A stretch of DNA of 64,000 nt from Rhizobium sp. SSA_523 (GCF_030435705.1 NZ_CP129382.1:3156501-3220500), one strand, 5' to 3'. Counted from the stretch's first letter, positions 1 to 9,110 are shown. The notes: generated from the sequence alone by a model not told the origin. A program made the numbers and translations.

Positions 1-125
1 AACAGCGCGACGCTCATCTTCTATCTCTGCGCTTCGATATTATTGCAATGCAGCAATGGACGCTGCCCCGGCATTTTGTGGACGCTTTCTGAAAGTGTTG
101 CAAAGCTGTGCAATGTGAGGCTTAA

Positions 126-143
126 CTGTATTAGTGCTGTCAT
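126..143 (+). promoter_or_regulatory. PHO box upstream of ugpB
   Basis: Two direct heptamers, CTGTATT and CTGTCAT, are separated by AGTG, so their starts lie 11 bp apart, one helical turn. This is the PhoB half-site arrangement, and the second half matches the consensus CTGTCAT exactly. The box ends about 50 bp before the ugpB start. Glycerol-3-phosphate uptake by Ugp is a known Pho-regulon function. Upstream there are also two TTGC...GCAA dyads, at 43-56 and 98-113, whose role is unknown. Confidence 0.7.
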
Positions 144-195
144 AAAAGAACGCTAAGCAGCCGCATCCGACCTACCGGAGAAGAGGGAGATACCC

Positions 196-1512
196 ATGTT
201 GAAGAAGCTAACTTTCGCCGCAGCCGCACTCGCGCTGTCGGCGACCACCTCGCTTGCCGCCACCGAAGTCACCTGGTGGCATGCCATGGGCGGTGAACTG
301 GGCAAGAAGCTTGAGGAAATCGCAGCGAAGTTCAATGAAAGCCAGGCCGATTATAAGGTCGTGCCGGTCTATAAGGGTTCCTATCCGGAAACCCTGACGG
401 CGGCGATCGCGGCCTTCCGCGCCAATCAGCAGCCGGCCATCGTGCAGGTTTTCGAAGTCGGCACCGGCACGATGATGGCTGCCAAGGGCGCCGTCTATCC
501 GGTCTACAAGCTGATGGCCGATCAGGGCGAGAGCTTCGACAAGAGCGCCTATCTGGCGCCGGTCGTCGGCTATTATTCCGATACGGAAGGCAATATCCTG
601 TCGCTGCCGTTCAATTCGTCCACGCCTATCCTCTATTATAACAAGGACGTGTTCAAGAAGGCCGGCCTTGATCCGGAAGTCTCGCCGAAGACCTGGGAAG
701 AGGTCGAGCAGTTCTCGAAGAAGATCGTATCCTCGGGTGCGGCCAAGTGCGGCTTTACCTCGGCCTGGATCACCTGGGTGCAGACCGAGAACCTGTCGGC
801 TCTGCACGACCAGCCCTTCGGCACGCTGGACAATGGCTTTGGCGGTCTGAAGACCGAATTCACCTTCAATGGCAAGGTTCAGGTCAAGCACTGGGGCAAT
901 CTGAAGAAGTGGCAGGATGAAGGCCTCTTCAAGTATGGCGGCCCGGTGGGCGGCGATCAGGCGGCAACCATGTTCTACGCCCAGGAATGCGCAATGACGA
1001 TGAACTCGTCGGCCGGTCGCGCAGGCGTCATCAACAATGCCAAGGATTTCACGCCGGGCTTCGGTCCGCTTCCCTATTATGCGGATGAAATCAAGGAGCC
1101 GAAGAACTCCATCATCGGCGGCGCCACCCTGTGGGTCCTGAACGGCAAGGACAAGGACGTCTACAAGGGCGTTGCCAAGTTCTTCTCCTACCTGTCCAAG
1201 CCGGATGTCCAGGCGGACTGGCACCAGTTCACCGGCTATCTGCCGATCACCAATGCCGCCTACGAACTCGGCAAGACCCAGGGCTATTACGCCAAGAACC
1301 CGGGTTCCGACATTGCCATCGAGCAGATCACCCGCGGCACGCCAAGCGCCAATTCCAAGGGCGTTCGCTTCGGCAACTTCACCCAGGTTCGCACGATCGT
1401 GGATGAGGAATTCCAGGGCCTGCTCGCCGGCAACAAGGATGCCAAGCAGGCACTCGACAGTGCCGTCTCGCGCGGCAACAAGCTGCTTCGCGAATTCGAA
1501 GCCGCCAACTGA
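196..1512 (+). CDS. ugpB: sn-glycerol-3-phosphate ABC transporter, periplasmic binding protein
   Basis: This is a 438-residue solute-binding protein of the ABC importer that brings in sn-glycerol-3-phosphate and glycerophosphodiesters. Residues 1-22 form a Sec signal peptide: a positively charged start, a hydrophobic Ala/Leu core, then SLAA before the mature TEVTWWHAMGG. That WWHA opening is typical of UgpB. Length matches E. coli UgpB (438). The ATG is preceded by AGAGGGAGA, a good ribosome binding site. It is the first gene of ugpBAEC and lies just downstream of a PHO box, so induction by phosphate starvation is expected. An extracytoplasmic sugar-binding protein of another substrate is the alternative, but the four-gene order supports Ugp. 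Confidence 0.93.
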   Translation: MLKKLTFAAAALALSATTSLAATEVTWWHAMGGELGKKLEEIAAKFNESQADYKVVPVYKGSYPETLTAAIAAFRANQQPAIVQVFEVGTGTMMAAKGAVYPVYKLMADQGESFDKSAYLAPVVGYYSDTEGNILSLPFNSSTPILYYNKDVFKKAGLDPEVSPKTWEEVEQFSKKIVSSGAAKCGFTSAWITWVQTENLSALHDQPFGTLDNGFGGLKTEFTFNGKVQVKHWGNLKKWQDEGLFKYGGPVGGDQAATMFYAQECAMTMNSSAGRAGVINNAKDFTPGFGPLPYYADEIKEPKNSIIGGATLWVLNGKDKDVYKGVAKFFSYLSKPDVQADWHQFTGYLPITNAAYELGKTQGYYAKNPGSDIAIEQITRGTPSANSKGVRFGNFTQVRTIVDEEFQGLLAGNKDAKQALDSAVSRGNKLLREFEAAN

Positions 1513-1528
1513 GCCAACCAAGCCTGAC

Positions 1529-1554
1529 GGAGGGCCGGCTTTTGCCGGTCCTCC
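1529..1554 (+). repeat. Hairpin between ugpB and ugpA
   Basis: Arms GGAGGGCCGGC and GCCGGTCCTCC form an 11-pair stem (one G-U in RNA) around a TTTT loop. There is no following T run, so it is unlikely to terminate fully. Intercistronic hairpins after binding-protein genes often protect the upstream mRNA from 3' decay, raising binding protein over permease. That role here is inference. Confidence 0.55.
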
Positions 1555-1590
1555 CCGCATTTCCCACCGGACATTTTTGGGCTGGGCTCA

Positions 1591-2475
1591 ATGAACACCA
1601 AGAAAACCACCTTCAACAACCGGCTGCTGCCTTATCTGCTGCTGGCGCCCCAGCTCTTCATCACGCTGGTCTTCTTCATCTGGCCTGCCGGACAGGCGGT
1701 CAAATCCTCCTTCGAGCGCGAAGATCCGTTCGGCCTGTCGACCGTCTTTGTCGGCCTGCTGCATTACCAGCGTCTATTCGAAGATCCGAATTATCTCAGC
1801 GCCCTGTCCCGCACCGCCGTCTTCGCCGTGTCGGTCACCGCCCTGTCGATGATCCTCGGCCTGGCCTTCGCCGCCGCAGTCGATCGCCTGATGCGCAGCG
1901 GCAAGATCTATACGACACTCCTGGTCTGGCCCTATGCGGTGGCCCCCGTCGTGGCCGGTGTCCTGTGGTGGTTCCTGTTCAACAGCACCACGGGCCTCAT
2001 GCCGTTCTTCCTGGAAAAGATCGGCATTCATTGGGATCATGATCTCAACGGCACTCAGGCCATGATCCTGATCATCATTGCGGCGGCCTGGAAGCAGGTC
2101 TCCTACAATTTCCTGTTCTTCCTTGCGGGCCTTCAATCGGTCCCGCAATCGCTCATGGAAGCTGCTGCGATCGACGGGTCCGGTCCGGTCAAGCGCTTCT
2201 TCACCATCTCCTTGCCCCTGCTGTCGCCCACCACGTTCTTCCTGTTCATCATCAACGTGAACTACACCATGTTCGACACGTTCCCGATTGTCGATGCGAC
2301 CACCGTGGGAGGGCCGGCGCAAGCAACGACGACACTGGTCTACAAGGTCTACCAGGACGGCTATCTCGGGCTCAATCTCGGCTCCTCCTCCGCCCAGTCC
2401 GTGCTTTTGATGATGATTGTCATGGTCCTGACCTTCGTTCAGTTCCGCTACGTAGAACGCCGCGTGCAGTATTGA
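1591..2475 (+). CDS. ugpA: sn-glycerol-3-phosphate ABC transporter permease
   Basis: This is a 294-residue inner-membrane permease of the MalF/UgpA type. About six hydrophobic helices are visible, starting with LLPYLLLAPQLFITLVFFIW near residues 13-32. The cytoplasmic EAA loop that docks on the ATPase is seen as LMEAAAIDGSGPVKRF, roughly residues 188-203. The gene follows ugpB after 78 bp containing a hairpin and precedes ugpE by 9 bp. Length agrees with E. coli UgpA (295). It should pair with UgpE to form the membrane channel, with UgpC as the ATPase dimer. Confidence 0.93.
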   Translation: MNTKKTTFNNRLLPYLLLAPQLFITLVFFIWPAGQAVKSSFEREDPFGLSTVFVGLLHYQRLFEDPNYLSALSRTAVFAVSVTALSMILGLAFAAAVDRLMRSGKIYTTLLVWPYAVAPVVAGVLWWFLFNSTTGLMPFFLEKIGIHWDHDLNGTQAMILIIIAAAWKQVSYNFLFFLAGLQSVPQSLMEAAAIDGSGPVKRFFTISLPLLSPTTFFLFIINVNYTMFDTFPIVDATTVGGPAQATTTLVYKVYQDGYLGLNLGSSSAQSVLLMMIVMVLTFVQFRYVERRVQY

Positions 2476-2484
2476 GGATCGACC

Positions 2485-3333
2485 ATGGTTGAAAATCGCC
2501 CTTTCCTGACCTTCCTCACCCACGCCTTCCTCATCCTCGGCTTTCTGGTGGTGGCGCTTCCGGTCTACGTGGCCATCATTGCCTCCACGCATGATATCGC
2601 CACCTTGATGAGCGGGCCGGTGCCGCTTTTGCCGGGGTCACATTTTCTCGAAAACTATCGCCAGATCCTGACCAGCGCCTCGGCGGCCAATGGCCTGCCG
2701 AACTATTCGCACATGGCGTTGAACTCGCTGATCATGGCCGTGGCGATCGTGATCGGCAAGATTTCCATTTCCATCCTCTCGGCCTTTGCCATCGTCTATT
2801 TCCGCTTCCCTTTCCGCCAGCTGGCCTTCTGGATCATATTCGTGACGCTGATGCTGCCGGTCGAGGTGCGCATCATGCCGACCTACAAGATCGTCGCGGA
2901 TCTCGGCATGCTGAATTCCTGGGCGGGCCTCACCGTGCCGCTGATCGCGTCGGCAACCGCAACCTTCCTGTTTCGCCAGTTCTTCATGACCATTCCGGAC
3001 GAGATGCTGGAGGCGGCGCGCGTCGATGGCGCAGGACCGATGAAATTCTTCCGCGACATCCTGCTGCCCCTGTCGCGCACCAATATCGCGGCGCTCAGCG
3101 TCATCCTGTTCATCTATGGCTGGGTGCAATATCTCTGGCCGCTGCTGGTGACGACCGATCCGGGCTATTACACGCTGATGATGGCCATGAAGCGCATGGT
3201 GACCGTCCAGGACGGCGTCATCGAATGGCAGCTGGTCATGGCCGCATCGGTCCTGGCCATGCTGCCGCCGATCCTCATTGTGATTTTCATGCAGCGGCTG
3301 TTCATCCGCGGCCTTACAGAGACGGAGAAGTAA
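2485..3333 (+). CDS. ugpE: sn-glycerol-3-phosphate ABC transporter permease
   Basis: This is the second inner-membrane permease of the Ugp importer (282 residues; E. coli UgpE is 281). It belongs to the MalG-type half, with an N-terminal helix at about residues 12-32 and the EAA loop [16 protein letters not shown] near residues 173-188. The ATG follows GAGGATCGACC, giving a GAGGA ribosome binding site at normal spacing. It sits 9 bp after ugpA and 1 bp before ugpC, so translation of the last three genes is probably coupled. Confidence 0.93.
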   Translation: MVENRPFLTFLTHAFLILGFLVVALPVYVAIIASTHDIATLMSGPVPLLPGSHFLENYRQILTSASAANGLPNYSHMALNSLIMAVAIVIGKISISILSAFAIVYFRFPFRQLAFWIIFVTLMLPVEVRIMPTYKIVADLGMLNSWAGLTVPLIASATATFLFRQFFMTIPDEMLEAARVDGAGPMKFFRDILLPLSRTNIAALSVILFIYGWVQYLWPLLVTTDPGYYTLMMAMKRMVTVQDGVIEWQLVMAASVLAMLPPILIVIFMQRLFIRGLTETEK

Positions 3334-3334
3334 C

Positions 3335-4420
3335 ATGGCTGGCATTCAGATCGCCGGTGTGTCCAAGGTCTATTCGGGTGGCGTGAAGGCGGTCGATTCC
3401 GTCTCCATCGATATCAAGGATGGCGAATTCATCGTGCTTGTCGGACCGTCCGGCTGCGGCAAGTCCACGCTTCTGCGGATGATCGCGGGCCTCGAAACCA
3501 TTACCGGCGGCGATGTGTCGATCGGCGGCAAGGTCGTCAACCGCATGGAGCCGGCCGAGCGCGACATCGCCATGGTGTTCCAGAACTATGCGCTCTACCC
3601 GCATATGACTGTCTATCAGAACCTCGCTTATGGCCTGAAGAATCGCGGCACGCCCAAGGCGGATATCGATGCGCGCGTTGCCGAAGCAGCCCGCATGCTG
3701 GAGATCACCCAATATCTGGAGCGCAAGCCGCGCGCTCTGTCCGGCGGCCAGCGCCAGCGCGTGGCCATGGGCCGCGCCATTGTTCGGAAACCGGCCGCCT
3801 TCCTCTTCGACGAACCCCTGTCGAACCTCGATGCGAAACTGCGCGTTTCGATGCGCGGCGAGATCAAGCGCCTGCAGCGGCGGCTGGGCACCACCTCGAT
3901 CTATGTCACCCATGACCAGCTGGAGGCCATGACGCTGGCCGATCGGCTGGTGGTGCTGAATGGCGGCAGGATCGAGCAGATCGGCTCGCCGCTCGAAGTC
4001 TACCACGCCCCCGCTTCCACCTTTGTTGCGAGCTTTATCGGCTCTCCCGCCATGAACCTGATTTCCGGCGAAATGATCGGTCAGCAGCTGACCATCGGGC
4101 CGACGACCATTGCGATGGGGGACCTTGCCTCGACGGCGTCGGGCAAGGTGACGGTGGGGATGCGGGCGGAAGACCTGCGTCCGGCCAGGCCTGGCGATGT
4201 CATCTTGCCGCTGAGCGTGGATTATGTCGAAGAACTGGGCTCGCAGCGCCTTGTTCATGGACAGCTGGGCGGCCAGACCCTGACCGCCTCGGTTTCGCCC
4301 GACACGCCGATCACCGATGAAATGCAGTTGACGGTGGATGCCGAGCGCTTGCACTTCTTCTCCGTCTCGGACGGGCGGCGGATCATCCCCACGACCCGGG
4401 CGCGGGCCGCATCCGCCTAA
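3335..4420 (+). CDS. ugpC: sn-glycerol-3-phosphate ABC transporter ATP-binding protein
   Basis: This is a 361-residue ABC ATPase of the MalK/UgpC class. Walker A is GPSGCGKST at residues 37-45, the ABC signature LSGGQRQR starts at about 135, and Walker B is FLFDE at 156-160, followed by a switch histidine in THDQLEAM. The C-terminal third is the TOBE/OB regulatory domain found in carbohydrate and glycerophosphate ATPases. The gene closes the ugpBAEC operon, starting one base after the ugpE stop with AGACGGAGAAG as the ribosome binding site. About 280 bp without a gene follows. Confidence 0.92.
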   Translation: MAGIQIAGVSKVYSGGVKAVDSVSIDIKDGEFIVLVGPSGCGKSTLLRMIAGLETITGGDVSIGGKVVNRMEPAERDIAMVFQNYALYPHMTVYQNLAYGLKNRGTPKADIDARVAEAARMLEITQYLERKPRALSGGQRQRVAMGRAIVRKPAAFLFDEPLSNLDAKLRVSMRGEIKRLQRRLGTTSIYVTHDQLEAMTLADRLVVLNGGRIEQIGSPLEVYHAPASTFVASFIGSPAMNLISGEMIGQQLTIGPTTIAMGDLASTASGKVTVGMRAEDLRPARPGDVILPLSVDYVEELGSQRLVHGQLGGQTLTASVSPDTPITDEMQLTVDAERLHFFSVSDGRRIIPTTRARAASA

Positions 4421-4709
4421 GCCGGACGCCCAGAAGGAAGCCGGACGGAAATCAGACGGACGGGCGGGGCGACCGCCCGGCCGGCGTTTGCCTGACTGGC
4501 ACGTTTTGGTAGAGCGCCGGATGAAACTAACAGCGCCGCCTGCAGTATCGGCCCGGTTCTTCTGTCCGTTTTGTCTCGCAAGAGGAGCAATGGCTTGACG
4601 ATGCCACCGGGCCTGTGTTTTTTTCAGACTATCTTTAAAGTTTGAGTGATCGACAAAACCACTCCTCCAATTTCGCCTGCTAGTATTGTAGGCGTCATAT
4701 TTGTCGAGG
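4421..4709. other. Gene-free stretch after ugpC
   Basis: No convincing gene is present. It holds a GC hairpin, CGGGCGG...CCGCCCG at 4461-4479, with no T run, which may end the ugp transcript. An AT-rich stretch from about 4615 to 4700 follows, including a run of eight T at 4617-4624. The AT-rich part probably contains the promoter of the next gene, but I cannot pick a clear -35/-10 pair. Confidence 0.4.
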
Positions 4710-4739
4710 AGCCACTTCGGGGGTAGCCACTTTGGGGGT
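4710..4739 (+). repeat. 15-bp tandem duplication over a ribosome binding site
   Basis: Two adjacent 15-bp units, 4710-4724 and 4725-4739, differ at one base. Each contains GGGGGT, and the second copy lies just before the ATG at 4743. The duplication therefore doubles the purine-rich ribosome binding segment. It also creates an in-frame TTG-initiated extension from 4701 (SHFGG repeated), which is probably not the real N-terminus. Confidence 0.7.
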
Positions 4740-4742
4740 AGC

Positions 4743-5252
4743 ATGGTTTTGAAACTTGCATTGGCCGGGGCACTTGCTTTCGTCTACCGTAACCGCGACA
4801 CCGCGCAGGCGCAGCCGGCGGCACCGCTGGTTGCTGCGACGCAGGAGGGGCTGGCGCGCGAGCTGGCGCCTGCGCCGATCGAGCCGAGCTGGATCTTGTC
4901 TGGCACGCCGCAGGCCCGCGCGGCGCAGCATGTGCGCAGTGCCGACAGGTGCTCGTCCGTCTGCATGTGGGACTGCACCGCCGGCACGTTTCGCTGGTTC
5001 TTCGGCGAGGACGAAACCGTGGTCATCCTCGACGGCGAGGTCTTCGTGACGGCCGAAGACGGCATGCAGCGCATGCTGCGCAGTGGCGACATCGCCTATT
5101 TCAGAGGCGGCACCTGGGCCACCTGGCGCATCGATCGCTATGTGCGCAAGATCGCCTTCATCCGCCAGCCATTATGGCAGCCGATTGCGCTCTTCTACCG
5201 GCTGCGGAACCGTTTGCGCTCGGTGCCGAAACCGGCCTCCTTCGATACCTGA
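4743..5252 (+). CDS. Small cupin-domain protein
   Basis: This is a 169-residue protein with a single cupin of the EutQ / (S)-ureidoglycine aminohydrolase type. The core reads CTAGTFRWFF, then ETVVILDGEVFVT, then LRSGDIAYFRGGTWATWRI, i.e. the usual cupin motif 1 and motif 2 blocks. Residues 3-15 are hydrophobic, suggesting a membrane anchor or signal. I start it at ATG 4743, after a GGGGGT ribosome binding site; an in-frame TTG at 4701 would only add repeat-encoded residues. It stands alone between ugpC and gshB. Substrate unknown. Confidence 0.75.
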   Translation: MVLKLALAGALAFVYRNRDTAQAQPAAPLVAATQEGLARELAPAPIEPSWILSGTPQARAAQHVRSADRCSSVCMWDCTAGTFRWFFGEDETVVILDGEVFVTAEDGMQRMLRSGDIAYFRGGTWATWRIDRYVRKIAFIRQPLWQPIALFYRLRNRLRSVPKPASFDT

Positions 5253-5398
5253 TCGGATCCGGTCCGGCCCCTTTCGAGCCTCTGCCGCACCGTGCGCGTT
5301 AAGGAAATCCTGCAGAAGCGGCGGCTGCCGGAAACCAGCCGTTGCCATCGATTGCCTGCCGTCCTACATCTGGCGGGCAATCTGACAAGGGGCAGGGT

Positions 5399-6352
5399 AT
5401 GGCCAAAATCCGCAAAGTCGCGTTCCAGATGGACCACGTGTCCGGCATCAACATTGCCGGAGATTCCACCTTCGCCATGGCGCTGGAGGCGCAGGCACGG
5501 GGGTTTGAACTCTTTCACTACACGCCGGACCGGCTGACCATGCGCGATGGCTCGATCTTTGCCCGGGTCGAGCCGATGAGTGTTCGCGACGACAAGGCGA
5601 GCCATTATACGCTGGGCGAGGGCGAGCGGGTCGATCTCGCGACGATGGACGTGGTGATGCTGCGCCAGGATCCCCCTTTCGACATGGCCTATATCACCTC
5701 CACGCATCTTCTCGAGCGCCTGCATCCGAAGACGCTGGTGGTGAATGATCCGGCCTGGGTCCGCAACTCGCCGGAAAAGATCTTCGTCACCGAATTTGCC
5801 GATCTGATGCCGCCGACGCTGATCACCCGCGACCCCGGCGAGATCGCCCGCTTCCGCGAGGAATTGGGCGATATCATTCTGAAGCCGCTCTATGGCAATG
5901 GCGGCGCCGGCGTGTTTCATTCCGCCCGCGATGACCGCAATTTCTCCTCGCTGCTGGAAATGTTCGCGCAAATGTATCGCGAGCCCTTCATCGCACAGGG
6001 TTATCTGCCCGCCGTCCGCAAGGGGGACAAACGCATTCTTCTGGTCGATGGCGAGCCCGTAGGTGCGATCAACCGGGTCCCGGCAGAGCATGACAGCCGG
6101 TCCAACATGCATGTGGGGGGCCGCGCCGAAGCCACCGAACTGACCTCGCGCGAGGAAGAGATCTGCCGGAGGATCGGCCCGGCGCTGCGCGAGCGCGGCT
6201 TCCTTTTCGTCGGGATCGATGTGATCGGCGATTTCATGACCGAGATCAACGTGACCTCACCCACCGGCATTCGCGAAGTGAAGAAATTCGGCGGGGCTGA
6301 CGTGGCCGCTCTCTTGTGGGATGCAATCGAGGCGCGGCGCAACGCCGGCTGA
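5399..6352 (+). CDS. gshB: Glutathione synthetase
   Basis: This is a 317-residue ATP-grasp enzyme that adds glycine to gamma-glutamylcysteine to complete glutathione; E. coli GshB is 316 residues. It opens with [30 protein letters not shown], contains the conserved [14 protein letters not shown] and the ATP-grasp glycine loop [11 protein letters not shown], and ends with [21 protein letters not shown], the GshB signature with metal-binding acidic and Asn residues. The ATG at 5399 follows GGGGCAGGGT; an upstream in-frame start at 5342 would add 19 non-conserved residues. comM follows after 210 bp. Confidence 0.95.
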   Translation: MAKIRKVAFQMDHVSGINIAGDSTFAMALEAQARGFELFHYTPDRLTMRDGSIFARVEPMSVRDDKASHYTLGEGERVDLATMDVVMLRQDPPFDMAYITSTHLLERLHPKTLVVNDPAWVRNSPEKIFVTEFADLMPPTLITRDPGEIARFREELGDIILKPLYGNGGAGVFHSARDDRNFSSLLEMFAQMYREPFIAQGYLPAVRKGDKRILLVDGEPVGAINRVPAEHDSRSNMHVGGRAEATELTSREEEICRRIGPALRERGFLFVGIDVIGDFMTEINVTSPTGIREVKKFGGADVAALLWDAIEARRNAG

Positions 6353-6446
6353 GGGCACGAAAAGCAGCTCACCGCTGCCCTATGATCCTGTTTCGTTCCT
6401 TTAGCGGCATGTAAAGAAGCGATCCCATCAGTATCAAGGCGCGAAT

Positions 6447-6461
6447 GTTCGTTTTATGTTC
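6447..6461 (+). promoter_or_regulatory. SOS box (alphaproteobacterial LexA site) upstream of comM
   Basis: GTTC, seven bases, GTTC (GTTCGTTTTATGTTC) matches the direct-repeat LexA motif GTTC-N7-GTTC of Alphaproteobacteria exactly. It lies about 100 bp before the comM start in an AT-rich promoter-like stretch. comM has been listed among alphaproteobacterial LexA targets as far as I recall, which fits. Confidence 0.75.
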
Positions 6462-6562
6462 TTGTTTCGCTCCGGAAACTATGCTTGACTGTACTTGCTT
6501 ATTCCCATCGGCGGCTTGCCGAATTGAGGTGCGGCAAGGGCGAGGCGGGCGAGGCAGTTCCG

Positions 6563-8095
6563 ATGGTTGCAAGAGTGAGTACGGTTGCATTCCAGGGCAT
6601 AGAGGGCCTGCCTGTCGATGTTCAGGTCATGGTCGGGCCCGGCAAGCTTGGCATGCAGATCGTCGGACTGCCGGATAAGGCCGTGGCGGAAAGCCGGGAA
6701 CGCGTGCAGGCAGCCCTGCACGCCTCCGGTCTGGCGCTGCCGCCCAAACGTGTGACGGTCAATCTGGCGCCGGCGGATCTGCCCAAGGAGGGGTCGCATT
6801 TCGATCTGCCGATCGCTCTCGGTCTGATGGCAGCGCTTGGCGCCATTCCGGCCGATGCGCTCGCCGATTATGTGGTGATCGGCGAACTCAACCTGGATGG
6901 CACGCTGGCTGCGGTGGCCGGTGCCTTGCCCGCGGCAATCGCTGCGAATGCGCAGGAGAGGGGCCTGATCTGCCCGGCCGATAGCGGCGCGGAAGCGGCC
7001 TGGGCCGGCGCGGCAATCGATATTCTCGCGCCCCGCAGCCTCATCGCGCTCGCCAACCACTTTCGCGGCACGCAGGTTTTGACAAGGCCGCAGCCGGCCA
7101 TCCGGGCTCCGGCCGCCAATCTTCCGGACCTTGCCGATATCAAGGGACAGGAAAGCGCCAAGCGTGCTTTGGAAGTGGCTGCAGCGGGTGGCCACAATCT
7201 CCTGATGGTCGGGCCGCCGGGCTCTGGCAAATCCATGCTTGCGGCAAGGCTTCCCTCCATCCTGCCGCCGCTGTCGGCTGCCGAGCTTCTGGAAGTCTCG
7301 ATGATCCACTCGATCGCCGGCCAATTGTCGGGCGGCAAGCTGTCCGACCGGCGGCCGTTTCGCACGCCACATCATTCCGCCACCATGGCGGCGCTTGTGG
7401 GCGGCGGCATAAGGGCCAGGCCGGGCGAGGCCTCGCTCGCCCACCATGGTGTGCTGTTTCTCGACGAATTTCCCGAATTTGCGCCGCAGGTGCTCGATGC
7501 CTTGCGGCAACCGCTGGAAACCGGCGAATGCGCGATTGCCCGGGCCAATCACCGGGTCTGCTACCCGGCGCAAATCCAGCTGGTTGCCGCGATGAATCCC
7601 TGCCGCTGCGGCATGGCGGGCGAACCGGGCCATAGCTGCGCCAGAGGGCCGCGCTGCATCAGCGACTATCAGGGCCGCATTTCGGGTCCGCTGATGGACC
7701 GGATCGATATCCGCATCGACGTCCCGGCCGTCTCCGCCGCCGACCTTATCCGTCCGCGGCCGGCCGAAAGCAGCGCCACGGTCGCGGCACGGGTGGCGGA
7801 GGCCCGCGCGCGGCAGCGCCGCCGTTTTGCCGCCGCCGGCCTTCCGGAGATCTCGACCAATGCCCGCTGCTCCACCGCCCTGATCGAGGATTTTGCCGCG
7901 CCGGATGCGGCAGGCGCGCAACTGTTGCGCGATGCGGCGGAGAAGCTGAAATTCTCCGCCCGCGGCTATCATCGTATCCTCAAGGTGGCCCGCACGCTCG
8001 CTGATCTCGATGACCAGGAACGGGTCGGACGCATTCACCTGGCTGAAGCGATCTCCTACCGGATTGCCGGCGAACGCTTGACGGCGGCGGCATGA
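6563..8095 (+). CDS. comM: ComM/YifB family Mg-chelatase-like AAA+ ATPase
   Basis: This is a 510-residue protein of the ComM (YifB) family, a hexameric AAA+ helicase that promotes branch migration when DNA is integrated by natural transformation or homologous recombination. The N-terminal Lon-like domain covers about residues 1-170 (VQGIEGLPV and GLPDKAVAESRERV-like segments). Walker A is GPPGSGKS at 217-224, Walker B is VLFLDEFPEF, and a Cys-rich MNPCRCG loop and an arginine-bearing sensor region follow. ATG 6563 is preferred; an upstream start at 6485 adds 26 unconserved residues. An SOS box precedes it, suggesting DNA-damage induction. Confidence 0.93.
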   Translation: MVARVSTVAFQGIEGLPVDVQVMVGPGKLGMQIVGLPDKAVAESRERVQAALHASGLALPPKRVTVNLAPADLPKEGSHFDLPIALGLMAALGAIPADALADYVVIGELNLDGTLAAVAGALPAAIAANAQERGLICPADSGAEAAWAGAAIDILAPRSLIALANHFRGTQVLTRPQPAIRAPAANLPDLADIKGQESAKRALEVAAAGGHNLLMVGPPGSGKSMLAARLPSILPPLSAAELLEVSMIHSIAGQLSGGKLSDRRPFRTPHHSATMAALVGGGIRARPGEASLAHHGVLFLDEFPEFAPQVLDALRQPLETGECAIARANHRVCYPAQIQLVAAMNPCRCGMAGEPGHSCARGPRCISDYQGRISGPLMDRIDIRIDVPAVSAADLIRPRPAESSATVAARVAEARARQRRRFAAAGLPEISTNARCSTALIEDFAAPDAAGAQLLRDAAEKLKFSARGYHRILKVARTLADLDDQERVGRIHLAEAISYRIAGERLTAAA

Positions 8096-8134
8096 GGCGC
8101 CAGCACTCGCTCGTCGAACAAGGAGGATGAGCCC

Positions 8135-9110
8135 TTGCAGCTGCGACGCATCGGGCGGCATGACGGCGACTGGCAGGAGGTTTTTCCTGCACCTGAACGC
8201 CGTCTTTGGTATCCAGAATTTCCCCCGCTGGGCACGCGTCGGCGGTTGGGGCGATCGCTACGAGGTCGTTGCCCTAACGGAAGGTGACAAAATCTGTGCC
8301 ACCATCGGCGTCACCGTGATGGAGGGGTGGCTGGGCAGGCGCCAGCCCATGCCCGTCTTCCAACTGGGCGCCGTTGCCACCCGCCCGCAGGATCGCGGGC
8401 GCGGACTGGCGCGCCGGCTGCTGGAACATGTGCTGGCGGAGGCGGATCGTCACGGCACGCCGGTTTTGCTGTTCGCCAATCCCTCGGTGGTCGATTTCTA
8501 TCCGCGTTTCGGGTTTCGACGCCTGATTCCGGATCGGCTGTTTCTACAACTTCGACCAGGCCCTGAAACGAAGAATGCCATCGGGCGCCGATTCGACCCG
8601 GAGACATTGCAGGACCGTGCCCTGCTCGCGATGTGGTGCGACAGAGCAGATGCCCATGGCGGAATCCTCGCGGTACGACCGGATGCCTCCATCCTTCTCT
8701 GGCATCTCATGAACACGAACGTGACCGCTTATGTTCTGCCGAAGGAAAGAGGGCTGGCTTTTGTCGAGGTGACGGACAGAGGCGTGATGCTCTGCGACTG
8801 TCTTTCGCGAGACGGAATGGGCCATCACGGCTTGCTGCAGGCGCTGGCAGCCCCGTATGGCGGCCGGATCGAGTTGGGTTTCGTGCCGGACGATCTCTTT
8901 AAAGAGGTTCCGGAAAACTGTCCCAAGGTTTTCCGGAACCTGCGTCAAGAGAATACACTAAGCGGACGAAGCGTTGGCGGGCCCACCATACACGACAGTC
9001 AGGGCGAGAACGGCTTGATCCGTCAGCCGTGGCCGGAGGCCTACATGTTCTGGCGAGGCCCTTCCCTGCCGGAGGGCATCCTGCATTTTCCCGCACTGAT
9101 GATGACCTGA
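8135..9110 (+). CDS. GNAT family N-acetyltransferase, probable N-terminal frameshift
   Basis: The main reading frame (from about 8160) encodes a GNAT domain with the acetyl-CoA loop QLGAVATRPQDRGRGLARRLLEHVL, FYPRFGF, and a C-terminal LPEGILHFPALMMT typical of the family. AAGGAGG at 8120-8126 is well placed for a TTG at 8135, but that frame (LQLRRIGRHDGDWQEV) runs out of the GNAT frame at a five-T run, 8181-8185. Deleting one T restores LQLRRIGRHDGDWQEVFLHL and continues smoothly. ATG 8127, which opens the main frame, abuts the ribosome binding site with no spacing. A palindromic repeat also lies inside the 3' coding part. Substrate unknown. Confidence 0.7.
8906..8940. repeat. Palindromic repeat inside the GNAT coding sequence
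   Basis: Perfect 13-bp arms, GGTTCCGGAAAAC and its complement, surround a 9-bp loop. The same core occurs in an intergenic copy at 38693-38736 (both contain GGTTCCGGAAAA, a TG-CCC middle, and GGTTTTCCGG). It is translated in frame as VPENCPKVFRN, in a segment that does not look like GNAT sequence. It resembles the dispersed rhizobial GGAAAAGTG...GGTTTTCC intergenic repeats. Confidence 0.75.

Noticed and set aside
208..1560. 450-residue minus-strand open frame opposite ugpB
   Set aside because: It lies antisense to a clear binding-protein gene; the composition is Gly/Arg/Asp-rich with no family features. GC-rich codon bias creates such shadows. The same applies to the long antisense frames opposite comM, dnaA, malic enzyme, hybrid kinase and glnD.
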